Shown here: positions 1-5,769 of the stretch, piece by piece
Numbering within the stretch: position 1 is the stretch's first letter
Layout of the letters: every line of letters begins with the position of its first letter
Assembly (NCBI GenBank): GCA_002067555.1
Contig: MVQQ01000239.1
Coordinates: 1-14,717 of the forward strand
DNA length: 14,717 bases
Source: Syntrophorhabdus sp. PtaB.Bin184
GTDB taxonomy: Bacteria; Desulfobacterota; Syntrophorhabdia; Syntrophorhabdales; Syntrophorhabdaceae
Direction: 5' to 3'
Position numbers and translations under genes: made by a program
The notes under the pieces: generated by a model
What the model saw: the letters and a program-made list of their open reading frames with translations, nothing else
The model's database searches: none
Told to the model about the DNA's origin: nothing

Positions 1-141
1 TCGACAGGGTGGCGGGTGCATCAGGGGTATTGCCTCAGGGGCACAGAGGTGGTAAGTATGTCCATACCACGTGCCGGTCACCTGCCTGGATTTGTCCTTC
101 GTGGTCATCTTCCTCGACGTGAAGCCGTCGGTGCTCCACAT
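1..141 (-). other. Open minus-strand frame running off the window edge (continuation or overlapping gene)
   Basis: On the minus strand a second frame is open from about position 150 to the window edge with no stop. It offers ATGs at 141 and 108. Its codons are strongly GC-rich at the third position over about 60-145, whereas the overlapping annotated frame loses its GC3 bias there. It is either the true continuation of the TrbI-like gene after a one-base frameshift, or the 5' end of an overlapping next gene. The translation (starting MWSTDGF) matches no family I recognise, and the GC3 bias weakens over the last 20 or so codons. Confidence is low because the window ends here. Confidence 0.3.
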
Positions 142-394
142 CGCCGGCTACCGCCTCTTCGAGGATGAGGACCTCGTTCCTTTTCTTCTTCTCCATCCGC
201 CTCAGGAAGATCTCAATGTTCTCGACGAGCTGGGCTGCCGTGACCCTGCCTGCGGCGTAGTCTTCTTTCTGTGACGCGATGGAGGAGACGAGATCGACGG
301 CTACTATCTTCTGCGCGAAGAAGAGGTCGTAGGCGGTAACGGTGGCCGCCGAGCAGGCGATGGACGTGGCGATCACGATGACAAACCCTTTCAT
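35..394 (-). CDS. Small secreted/anchored protein resembling F-type conjugation protein TrbI; 3' part probably out of frame
   Basis: Predicted 119 aa from ATG 394. An N-terminal hydrophobic stretch (residues 1-20, MKGFVIVIATSIAC) looks like a signal peptide or anchor. It is followed by a short beta-like segment (KIVAVDL), an acidic/basic helix (about 35-65) and a hydrophobic strand (EVLILEEAV). That order resembles TrbI of F-type conjugation systems, a small periplasmic protein affecting pilus handling; this is a fold-pattern match by eye only. It starts 16 nt after the NusA-like gene stops, so the two are probably co-transcribed. After about residue 84 the frame loses its GC3 bias while another minus-strand frame gains it, suggesting a frameshift or sequencing error near 141-150, so the last 35 residues may not be real. 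No other conjugation gene is visible. It could equally be an unrelated small periplasmic protein. Confidence 0.5.
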   Translation of the reverse strand: MKGFVIVIATSIACSAATVTAYDLFFAQKIVAVDLVSSIASQKEDYAAGRVTAAQLVENIEIFLRRMEKKKRNEVLILEEAVAGDVEHRRLHVEEDDHEGQIQAGDRHVVWTYLPPLCP

Positions 395-410
395 GCCGAG
401 GCCCCTCCTG

Positions 411-1088
411 TCAGTTCCTCCCCTCTGCACAGACGCCCTCCTTTCCCCCGGGTTCTTCCGCGGCGCTCTTTATCATGATCCTGACGTTGAGAAGCTTGGC
501 CGCGGTCGCGACGTTGGCGCCCCCCTTCCCGACGAAGAAACCGCAATATCGGGGGTCGACCTTTACGATGGCCTCCCGCAGACCCTGCGAGTAGTGGACC
601 TCCACCACTTTGTCCGCCGGCGCCGGGACGAGGGAGTTGACGATGTACTCCCTGATATCCGTACTGTAGCGGACAATGGTGATGGTGTCCGTGGTGTACT
701 CCTTCACCCTGTCGAGATAGGGCAGAGATGCCATGAGCGGGTCCACGTCCCCGAGGCCCTCGACGGAAACCTTGGCGAAAGGGCCTTTGACCACGCTCGC
801 CGCCCTTCGGACCCGAACCCTTCCGTCGCGTATGACGGGTGAGAGAACCTCCTCGGTGACCCGGCGAAAGTACTGCGGCGACCTCTGGCTCAGAAAGATC
901 CCGCCCTTTCCCATCATGAACACCGCGGCCACCGTCTCCTCACCCTGCCTGTACACCCTGCCGGCAAACCTCTTCGGAAGGTAGGCCAACAGGTCGGTCC
1001 CCGTCACAAGGACAAGGTAGATCTCCCTGCCGGGAAGGTCCTTCACGATAGCGCAACGCACAAGGCGACCTATCTTGATCGTCGTCAT
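411..1088 (-). CDS. NusA-like S1/KH RNA-binding protein without the RNA-polymerase-binding N-terminal domain
   Basis: 225 aa from ATG 1088, chosen because GGGGGAG lies 4 nt upstream. The order of segments follows the middle of NusA. There is an S1-like barrel at about residues 3-65, including YLPKRFAGRVYRQGE and the GIFLSQRSPQYFRRV segment that in NusA joins S1 to KH1. A KH1-like domain follows at about 75-155 (TITIVRYSTDIREYIVNSLVPA), then KH2 at about 160-208 with the RNA-binding loop G187-K-G-G190. KH1 lacks its G-x-x-G loop. The roughly 120-residue NusA N-terminal domain that contacts RNA polymerase is absent, as are acidic C-terminal repeats. By family knowledge it should bind RNA; whether it affects transcription cannot be told. 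A short tail of about 17 residues follows KH2. It heads a minus-strand operon with the TrbI-like gene. Likely a NusA paralogue rather than the housekeeping copy. Confidence 0.72.
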   Translation of the reverse strand: MTTIKIGRLVRCAIVKDLPGREIYLVLVTGTDLLAYLPKRFAGRVYRQGEETVAAVFMMGKGGIFLSQRSPQYFRRVTEEVLSPVIRDGRVRVRRAASVVKGPFAKVSVEGLGDVDPLMASLPYLDRVKEYTTDTITIVRYSTDIREYIVNSLVPAPADKVVEVHYSQGLREAIVKVDPRYCGFFVGKGGANVATAAKLLNVRIMIKSAAEEPGGKEGVCAEGRN

Positions 1089-1118
1089 GATCTCCCCCCT
1101 GGGATATACTGACTGCAT

Positions 1119-1133
1119 GGAAGTATTACTTCC
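1119..1133. promoter_or_regulatory. Perfect 15-bp palindrome upstream of the NusA-like gene (operator candidate)
   Basis: GGAAGTA-T-TACTTCC is a perfect inverted repeat centred 38 bp upstream of the start codon at 1088. A minus-strand GTATAT (1104-1109) could be a -10 box, which would put the palindrome over the -35 position. No good -35 hexamer is visible, as might be expected of a regulated promoter. Position and symmetry suggest binding by a dimeric regulator. No regulator is identified. Confidence 0.4.
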
Positions 1134-1173
1134 GGGAGAGAAAAAAAGACCCGAAAAAAAGGCAAAAGCGGAT

Positions 1174-1243
1174 GATGGGTCATGGGTGATTGGTTATGGG
1201 GAAATGGCTCAGGGTTCTTCCCATGACCCATCACCCATGACCC
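1174..1243. repeat. Inverted heptamer arrays, locus A
   Basis: The left arm reads as 7-nt units on the + strand (GTCATGG, GTGATTG, GTTATGG). The right arm (about 1219-1243) reads on the minus strand as GTCATGG, GTGATGG, GTCATGG. The arms match over 14 nt (GGGTCATGGGTGAT at 1177-1190 against its complement at 1230-1243) and enclose about 30 nt. An A-rich tract (1141-1167) precedes the left arm. It lies in the divergent gap between the NusA-like gene and the DUF6485 gene. Confidence 0.75.
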
Positions 1244-1255
1244 CGCCTCTCGTCC

Positions 1256-1289
1256 CTGAAACTCTGAAACCTTGAAACTCTGAAACCTT
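1256..1289. repeat. Octamer tandem array, locus B
   Basis: Four 8-nt units read on the minus strand as GTTTCAGA, GTTTCAAG, GTTTCAGA, GTTTCAGG. It is a single-orientation array directly following the right arm of locus A. The third and fourth units, read on the + strand, place a TTGAAA at 1272-1277 that serves as a -35 candidate for the next gene. Confidence 0.75.
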
Positions 1290-1300
1290 CTTTATATACT
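1272..1300 (+). promoter_or_regulatory. Sigma70-type promoter of the DUF6485 gene
   Basis: TTGAAA (1272-1277), 17 nt, TATACT (1295-1300): five of six matches in each box with optimal spacing. Transcription would start near 1307, leaving a leader of about 25 nt that contains the GAGGTGA ribosome-binding site. The -35 box lies inside the octamer repeat array. Confidence 0.65.
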
Positions 1301-1331
1301 GTTCGCCAAATACAAGCTCGAGGTGATTGAG

Positions 1332-1523
1332 ATGGAATGCACGATGGAGAAGAACAAGGCCGCCTGCGCCTGTACTTACGATCCCTGCCCCCGTAAAGGA
1401 AAATGTTGCGAATGCGTGGCCTACCACCGGGCGAGAAAAGAGCTGCCCGGCTGTTTCTTTTCAAAAGAGGGCGAAGCCTCCTACGACCGGTCGTACAGGC
1501 GGTTCGTGATGGAAAATAGCTGA
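1332..1523 (+). CDS. Small cysteine-rich protein, DUF6485 family
   Basis: 63 aa. ATG 1332 was chosen because GAGGTGA (1319-1325) sits 6 nt upstream; an in-frame GTG at 1323 falls inside that site. It carries eight cysteines (residues 3, 12, 14, 19, 25, 26, 28, 41) in a compact CxC...C...CCxC pattern, followed by AYHR and LPGCFF. This matches DUF6485, small proteins common in anaerobic bacteria and of unknown function. The Cys spacing suggests metal binding (zinc or Fe-S); that is inference. It is soluble, with no signal peptide or membrane segment. It is monocistronic: its own promoter lies upstream and a repeat element starts 8 nt after its stop. Confidence 0.8.
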   Translation: MECTMEKNKAACACTYDPCPRKGKCCECVAYHRARKELPGCFFSKEGEASYDRSYRRFVMENS

Positions 1524-1530
1524 AAAAACA

Positions 1531-1660
1531 GTTTTAGGTGTTAGGTTTTAAGTTTTACGTGAAAGACCTTTCGATTGAGAGGATGTTTGTACGTTCAACG
1601 GAATGCGGGAAAGTGTCCTAAGGCTTTTAACTTAAAACCTAACACTTAAAACTTAACACG
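1531..1660. repeat. Inverted heptamer arrays around a 65-nt core, locus C
   Basis: Left arm, + strand: GTTTTAG, GTGTTAG, GTTTTAA, GTTTTAC, then GTGAAAGAC. Right arm, minus strand from about 1657: GTGTTAA, GTTTTAA, GTGTTAG, GTTTTAA, then GTTAAAAGCC. A 17-nt segment (1538-1554) is perfectly complementary to 1629-1645. The enclosed core is about 1561-1625. The element fills the gap between two convergent genes and abuts both stop codons, so it could end transcription from both sides, although neither arm is a classic GC-rich terminator. Confidence 0.8.
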
Positions 1661-1667
1661 GTCTTTT

Positions 1668-2162
1668 CTATTCTTCCAGCTCCTCCATCACTTCCTGGGC
1701 CTTTATGCGGACCTCTTTTATCTTGTGGGCCATGGCGGCTATGGAGATCTTCCGCTTCGCGTCCTCCTTCTGGCGCGGTGGCAATGACGCGTAAAGCTCC
1801 CGGAGCCTGTCGAGGGTGGCGCTGCATACGTCGGCATCCTTCAGGTCCAGGAAGAGGATGAGTGTGGGCCCGTCGTCGGGCAGGCCGTATTTTGCCATGT
1901 ATCTTTCGGCCTGCTTCGCGAAAGCCTCCGAACCGTAGGCGTTGTGCAGCCTGGCGAAGAGCTTGTCGTGCTCGGGGGTTCCCTTCTCGCCCTTGAAGAG
2001 CCTGCTGAGGGCGTCCTTCACCCTTCCCTGCTGCCAGCGGTCCTTCGGGGCTTCCCTTTTCTTTCCCGCCCCTTTTTCCTGCCTTCCGTAAAAAGTGCTC
2101 CTGTCCCTGCGGCGGTCCAGTTCCCGCCAATCGGGTCTTTCATCGTCGTCGTAGTCTCCCAT
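1668..2162 (-). CDS. Hypothetical highly charged, mostly helical protein
   Basis: 164 aa from ATG 2162, preceded by GAGGT; a longer in-frame GTG at 2207 lies upstream of a TATAAT and would not be on that transcript. I do not recognise the family. Residues 1-50 are very charged and probably disordered (GDYDDDERPDW, KGAGKKREAPKDRW). Residues 50-100 look helical (LSRLFKGEKG, LFARLHNAYGSEAF). A hydrophobic strand LILFLDL (about residues 100-106) follows, and then long helices to the end, possibly a small helical domain or coiled coil. There is no signal peptide or membrane segment, and a single Cys. It is convergent with the DUF6485 gene and divergent from the sdh operon, and apparently transcribed alone. 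Confidence 0.65.
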   Translation of the reverse strand: MGDYDDDERPDWRELDRRRDRSTFYGRQEKGAGKKREAPKDRWQQGRVKDALSRLFKGEKGTPEHDKLFARLHNAYGSEAFAKQAERYMAKYGLPDDGPTLILFLDLKDADVCSATLDRLRELYASLPPRQKEDAKRKISIAAMAHKIKEVRIKAQEVMEELEE

Positions 2163-2189
2163 TGCTACCTCATCGAGGGTTTTTTCATC

Positions 2190-2195
2190 ATTATA
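2190..2195 (-). promoter_or_regulatory. -10 box (TATAAT) for the charged hypothetical protein
   Basis: A perfect TATAAT reads on the minus strand 27 bp upstream of ATG 2162, which would give a leader of about 20 nt containing GAGGT. The -35 region is poor (about GTGGAA). This box is the main reason for preferring the internal ATG over the upstream GTG. Confidence 0.5.
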
Positions 2196-2356
2196 CCCCT
2201 TCCCCACCCAAATTCCACACCTTTCTGAAACAAGGTATACTGCCCGAAGGGCACACCCCGAAACCCCTTAACAAGCCGTCGATAGAACCCTCTCTGCCGT
2301 TACCCCCGGGGCTGATCCCGGATCTGAAGCGTTCTGCATGCCGACATCGCTCCTGG

Positions 2357-2376
2357 ATCCCGGCCTTCGCCGGGAT
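2357..2376. repeat. REP-like palindrome (VIPAKAGIQ-type intergenic repeat)
   Basis: ATCCCGGC-CTTC-GCCGGGAT is a perfect 8-bp hairpin followed by GAC and preceded by CTGG. Read on the minus strand it translates to the well-known spurious peptide VIPAKAGIQ, a signature of dispersed GTCATCCCGGC-type repeats found in many proteobacteria. It lies in the 391-nt gap between the charged hypothetical gene and sdhC, which also holds the nonamer array and the sdh promoter; I see no gene there. Confidence 0.75.
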
Positions 2377-2416
2377 GACGAACACAGTAAACCCTTCGAC
2401 TTCTCAACCGGCCCCA

Positions 2417-2479
2417 ACGGTTCCAGCAGTTCTAACGGTTCCAACGGTTCAAGCGGCTTAAGCGGTTCAAGCGGTAAAA
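2417..2479. repeat. Nonamer tandem array, locus D
   Basis: Seven contiguous 9-nt units on the + strand: ACGGTTCCA, GCAGTTCTA, ACGGTTCCA, ACGGTTCAA, GCGGCTTAA, GCGGTTCAA, GCGGTAAAA. In the phase used for the other loci the unit is GTTCMARCG. The array ends in TAAAAGCC, the same 8 nt that closes loci C and E. It lies 17 nt upstream of the sdh promoter -35 box and 74 nt upstream of sdhC. Confidence 0.8.
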
Positions 2480-2495
2480 GCCGTCTCCAAATCCC

Positions 2496-2526
2496 TTGAC
2501 AAATCTCCGCGCACCGTGATGATATT
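2496..2526 (+). promoter_or_regulatory. Candidate promoter of the sdh-Rieske-cytochrome b operon
   Basis: A perfect TTGACA (2496-2501) is followed 19 nt later by GATATT (2521-2526), four of six matches. The spacing is longer than ideal. Transcription would begin about 2533, leaving a short leader with AAGGAG (2543-2548) ahead of sdhC. No operator symmetry was noticed. Confidence 0.5.
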
Positions 2527-2553
2527 GTCTGAAACGAGAGTCAAGGAGCGGCC

Positions 2554-2859
2554 ATGTTCATATGGCTTTTTCACCGGATAAGCGGTGTTTCCCTTATTGT
2601 TCTTTTCGGCGTCAAGATACTTACCAGCTACTTCCTCTTCACCGAGGACAAGAAACCCGACTGGGCACTCAGCCTCCATCGGCAACCCGTCCTCGACGTG
2701 CTCATCCTCATTCTCTTCACCTTCCACAGCATCTACGGCATCCGCACGATCGTCGTGGATCTCGGCTACAGGAAAGAAAAGAGGCTCTTCGTCGCCTCCA
2801 ACCTGGTCGCCGCCGTCATTTCTGCGGCCCTCGTGTACCTTTATCTCGTGATCTCATGA
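2554..2859 (+). CDS. sdhC: Succinate dehydrogenase/fumarate reductase cytochrome b membrane anchor (SdhC-like)
   Basis: 101 aa with AAGGAG upstream of the ATG. There are three predicted membrane helices (about 8-30, 45-64, 76-100). HRISG at residues 7-11 matches the quinone-site HRxSG of SdhC. HSIYGIRTIVVD (58-69) matches the SdhC signature containing the axial haem-b histidine (H58) and the conserved G-x-R...D. It anchors the SdhA/B dimer in the membrane and passes electrons to or from quinone. It is shorter than usual, and no second anchor (SdhD) is encoded beside it, so a homodimer or a distant sdhD would be needed to complete the four-helix haem site. Its TGA overlaps the sdhA ATG (ATGA), implying translational coupling. 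Confidence 0.85.
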   Translation: MFIWLFHRISGVSLIVLFGVKILTSYFLFTEDKKPDWALSLHRQPVLDVLILILFTFHSIYGIRTIVVDLGYRKEKRLFVASNLVAAVISAALVYLYLVIS

Positions 2860-4565
2860 CGGCTCTTTCCCACGATGTGCTCATAGTCGGCGGAGGTCTG
2901 GCGGGATTGCGGGCGGCGGTGGGACTTTGCGACAAGTATGATGTGGCCCTCATGTCCAAGGTCCATCCCATACGGTCCCATTCGATCGCGGCCCAGGGCG
3001 GCATCAACGCGGCCCTCGCCAACAACCCCGACGGCCGGGACGACACGTGGGAAAAACACGCTTTCGACACGATCAAGGGCAGCGACTACCTCGGCGACCA
3101 GGATGCCGTCGAGGCCATGTGCCGCGAGGCGCCGGCCATCGTCTACGAGATGGAGCACTGGGGTTGTCCCTTCAGCCGCTTTCCCGACGGCTCCATAGCC
3201 CAGCGGCCCTTCGGGGGAGCGGGATACCCGAGAACGTGCTACTCAACCGACCTCACCGGCCACGTTCTCCTCAACACCCTGTACGAGCGGACGGTCATGA
3301 AAGGCCTCAGGGTCTATCCTGAATGGTACGTTGCGCGCCTCGCGATCGACGATGGAGTCTGCCACGGCGTCGTGGCCTTCGACCTCATGAACGGCGAGGT
3401 CGTGCCCGTCACCGCGAAGGCGACGGTGTTCGCCACGGGAGGATACGGCCGAGTCTACTTGTATTCCACGAACGCCCTCATCAACACGGGGAGCGGCATC
3501 GGCATCGCCTACAAGGCGGGGGTGCCCCTGAAAGACATGGAGTTCGTACAGTTCCACCCCACGGGGCTCATCGGCACGAACATCCTCATGACCGAGGCCT
3601 GCCGCGGGGAAGGCGGGTACCTCGTCAACACCAGGGGCGAGCGCTTCATGGAGAGATACGCCCCGAAGGCGATGGAGCTCGCGCCGCGGGACATCGTCTC
3701 CCGAAGCATCCAGACGGAGATCAATGAAGGCAGGGGCTTCGACCACCCGTTGGGCAGGTATATCAAGCTCGATCTCACACACCTGGGAGAGCAGAAGATA
3801 CTTGCCAAACTCCCCGGCATACGGAAGATCTGCATAGACTTCATCGGCATCGATCCCATACGGGAACCCATACCCATTATGCCCTGCCAGCACTATTCCA
3901 TGGGCGGCATCGATACGAATGCGAGGACCGAGACCGAAGTGCGGGGGTTCTTCGCCGCCGGTGAATGCGCCTGCGTGAGCGTCCACGGGGGCAACAGGCT
4001 CGGCGGGAATTCCCTTCTCGAGACGATCGTCTTCGGAAAGACGGCCGCCGGCGCCGTCGATGAATACCTGTCGCGGCAGCCTGCGGCGGCGAAGGAGGAG
4101 ATCGTCCGTGGCGCAGCGCGCCAGGTGGAAGGGAGGATGGCCGCGCTCGTCGCGGGTGGAAGGGAGAAGTCCTTTTCCCTCCACGGGGAACTCGCGAGGA
4201 CGATGAGCGCGAACGTGGGGATCTTCCGCGAACGGTCCGAGATGGAGAAGGCACTCGAAGACATAGACCGCATAAGGGAGCGGTACCGGAACGTCGGGGT
4301 CTCATCCCCGACCCGCCACATGAACTACGAGCTCATGAACGCCATAGAACTTGAGTTCATGATCGAGGTCGCCCACACGATAGCCCGGGGGGCACTCCTG
4401 AGGGAAGAGAGTCGCGGGGCCCATTGGCGAAGGGACTTTCCGAAACGCGACGATGAAAAATGGCTCCGGCACACCATCGCCCGCATGAACAGCGACGGGA
4501 CGTGCGCCGTCTCTTTCCGGGATGTCACCATCACGCGCTATCAACCCATGGAGAGGATCTATTGA
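2856..4565 (+). CDS. sdhA: Succinate dehydrogenase/fumarate reductase flavoprotein subunit
   Basis: 569 aa, normal family length. It interconverts succinate and fumarate on covalently bound FAD, on the cytoplasmic face of complex II. Visible motifs: the dinucleotide fold VGGGLAGLRAA (11-21); RSHSIAAQGG, with H42 the expected covalent FAD ligand; the fumarate-site HPTGL; TEACRGEGGYLVN; RDIVSRS, carrying the catalytic arginine region; CQHYSMGGI; and the C-terminal FAD-binding GGNRLGGNSLLE. The start ATG overlaps the sdhC stop by 4 nt; the frame is open further upstream, but that part would only repeat sdhC DNA in another frame. Succinate oxidation and fumarate reduction cannot be separated from sequence alone. 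The adjacent Rieske/cytochrome b genes favour a respiratory role linked to the quinone pool. Confidence 0.95.
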   Translation: MTALSHDVLIVGGGLAGLRAAVGLCDKYDVALMSKVHPIRSHSIAAQGGINAALANNPDGRDDTWEKHAFDTIKGSDYLGDQDAVEAMCREAPAIVYEMEHWGCPFSRFPDGSIAQRPFGGAGYPRTCYSTDLTGHVLLNTLYERTVMKGLRVYPEWYVARLAIDDGVCHGVVAFDLMNGEVVPVTAKATVFATGGYGRVYLYSTNALINTGSGIGIAYKAGVPLKDMEFVQFHPTGLIGTNILMTEACRGEGGYLVNTRGERFMERYAPKAMELAPRDIVSRSIQTEINEGRGFDHPLGRYIKLDLTHLGEQKILAKLPGIRKICIDFIGIDPIREPIPIMPCQHYSMGGIDTNARTETEVRGFFAAGECACVSVHGGNRLGGNSLLETIVFGKTAAGAVDEYLSRQPAAAKEEIVRGAARQVEGRMAALVAGGREKSFSLHGELARTMSANVGIFRERSEMEKALEDIDRIRERYRNVGVSSPTRHMNYELMNAIELEFMIEVAHTIARGALLREESRGAHWRRDFPKRDDEKWLRHTIARMNSDGTCAVSFRDVTITRYQPMERIY

Positions 4566-5302
4566 TAACAGCGGCGGCATATACCTTCAAGATACTGCGC
4601 AGCGACAGGAAAAGGCCGGACGAACGACCGCGTTTTCAGACGTATCGGGTGAAGGTCATCCCCGGACTCACGGTCCTTGCCGTCCTGATAAGGATCCGTG
4701 ACGAGATCGACGGCACTCTCTCCTTTCGTTCGTCCTGCAGGTCCGCCGTTTGCGGCTCCTGCGCCATGGTCATCAACGGCAGGATCGACCTCGCCTGCAG
4801 AACGCAGGTGGCCTCCTTCGGCACGAACACCATCATCCTCGAACCCCTCCCCAACATGGAGGTCATAAAGGACCTCGTCGTCGACATGACCCCCTTCTGG
4901 CACATGTACGAGAAGGTAAAGCCCTGGCTCATACGGCAGACGGCAGACCCCGAGAAGGAGATAGAGCAAAGCGAGGAGGAGAGAAGCCGCATCGACCAGT
5001 TCGTCAACTGCATCCTCTGCGCGTGCTGTTACGGGGCCTGCCCCGTCATAGCGCGCGACCCCGACTACCTGGGCCCCGCTGCCATGGCAAAGCTGGAACG
5101 TTTCATCCTTGACTCCCGGGATGAACGGCCCGAGGACTTCCTCGACACCGTGAACGACGAAAAAGGGGTCTGGGGATGCGACACGGTCCTTCGATGCATC
5201 GAGGCCTGTCCGAAGGATGTGCGACCCACCGACTCCGTTGTGGACCTGAGAAAGGCCCTTGTGAGGAAGAAGGCAAGACGGCTCCTGGGGATGAAGAAAT
5301 GA
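4562..5302 (+). CDS. sdhB: Succinate dehydrogenase/fumarate reductase iron-sulfur subunit
   Basis: 246 aa from TTG 4562, which overlaps the sdhA stop (TTGA) and has GGAGAGG (4550-4556) 5 nt upstream; no ATG or GTG fits better. It carries the electron relay between SdhA flavin and the membrane quinone. [2Fe-2S] ligands are C59, C64, C67 and C79 in CRSAVCGSC...LAC. The [4Fe-4S] cluster is set by C150, C153, C156 and C216. The [3Fe-4S] cluster is set by C160, C206 and C212. This spacing matches E. coli SdhB almost residue for residue, so all three clusters should be present. Its stop overlaps the next start as ATGA. Confidence 0.95.
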   Translation: MITAAAYTFKILRSDRKRPDERPRFQTYRVKVIPGLTVLAVLIRIRDEIDGTLSFRSSCRSAVCGSCAMVINGRIDLACRTQVASFGTNTIILEPLPNMEVIKDLVVDMTPFWHMYEKVKPWLIRQTADPEKEIEQSEEERSRIDQFVNCILCACCYGACPVIARDPDYLGPAAMAKLERFILDSRDERPEDFLDTVNDEKGVWGCDTVLRCIEACPKDVRPTDSVVDLRKALVRKKARRLLGMKK

Positions 5303-5769
5303 AGCTCGACCATTCACTGGTGACACGAAGGATATTCCTCAACACCCTCTTCGGCGGATGGATCGCCGCCGTCGCCTCGGGGGTACTCTGGGCACTCCTG
5401 AAGTTTGCCTTTCCCACGCTCGGGAAAGAACCTGACTTCGTCATCCTCAGGAAGACCGACTTCGAGGGTATCCCCCCGAACTCCGTGAAGCCCTTCGCCT
5501 GGGGAGGCAAGCTGGGTCTTTACTTCAAGAAGGAGAACGGGACCGTTCAAGCCCTCAAGGGCGTCTGCACCCACATGGAATGCAACGTCACCTACAAGCC
5601 GGATGAGAAGAAGTTCTACTGCGCCTGCCACAAGGGATGGTTCGACGAGAACGGCAGGAACATCGGCGGACCTCCACCCAAACCTCTCGAGGTCTTCGAC
5701 ATCACGGTCGAGGGCGACAAGCTCATCATAGCGAAAAAGGGGGTGAAGGTTGAGCTGCCGAAGGCTTAA
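5299..5769 (+). CDS. Rieske [2Fe-2S] protein of a cytochrome b/Rieske complex
   Basis: 156 aa, the expected size for a bc/b6f-type Rieske protein. The N-terminus has a twin-arginine-like motif TRRIFLN (9-15) followed by a membrane helix (about 17-38), typical of Tat-exported, membrane-tethered Rieske proteins. The cluster motifs are CTHMEC (C90, H92; C95) and CACHKGW (C108, C110, H111). C90, H92, C108 and H111 should bind the cluster and C95-C110 form the disulfide. GPPPKPL (124-130) is the usual proline loop. The unusual CACH and the M-E between H92 and C95 depart from CTHLGC/CPCH and may shift redox potential (inference). Coupled to sdhB by ATGA and overlapping the cytochrome b start by 20 nt, so it is made in step with both. 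Confidence 0.93.
   Translation: MKLDHSLVTRRIFLNTLFGGWIAAVASGVLWALLKFAFPTLGKEPDFVILRKTDFEGIPPNSVKPFAWGGKLGLYFKKENGTVQALKGVCTHMECNVTYKPDEKKFYCACHKGWFDENGRNIGGPPPKPLEVFDITVEGDKLIIAKKGVKVELPKA

Noticed and set aside
1148..1172. A-rich tract upstream of locus A as a minus-strand terminator
   Set aside because: No gene ends there on either strand and no adequate stem precedes the T-run.
2191..2385. Short minus-strand frame starting MFVIPAKAGIQ
   Set aside because: Known artefact of translating a REP-like intergenic repeat.
3243..4184. Long open minus-strand frame inside sdhA
   Set aside because: Antisense of a clear SdhA with all family motifs; no ribosome-binding site or recognisable product.
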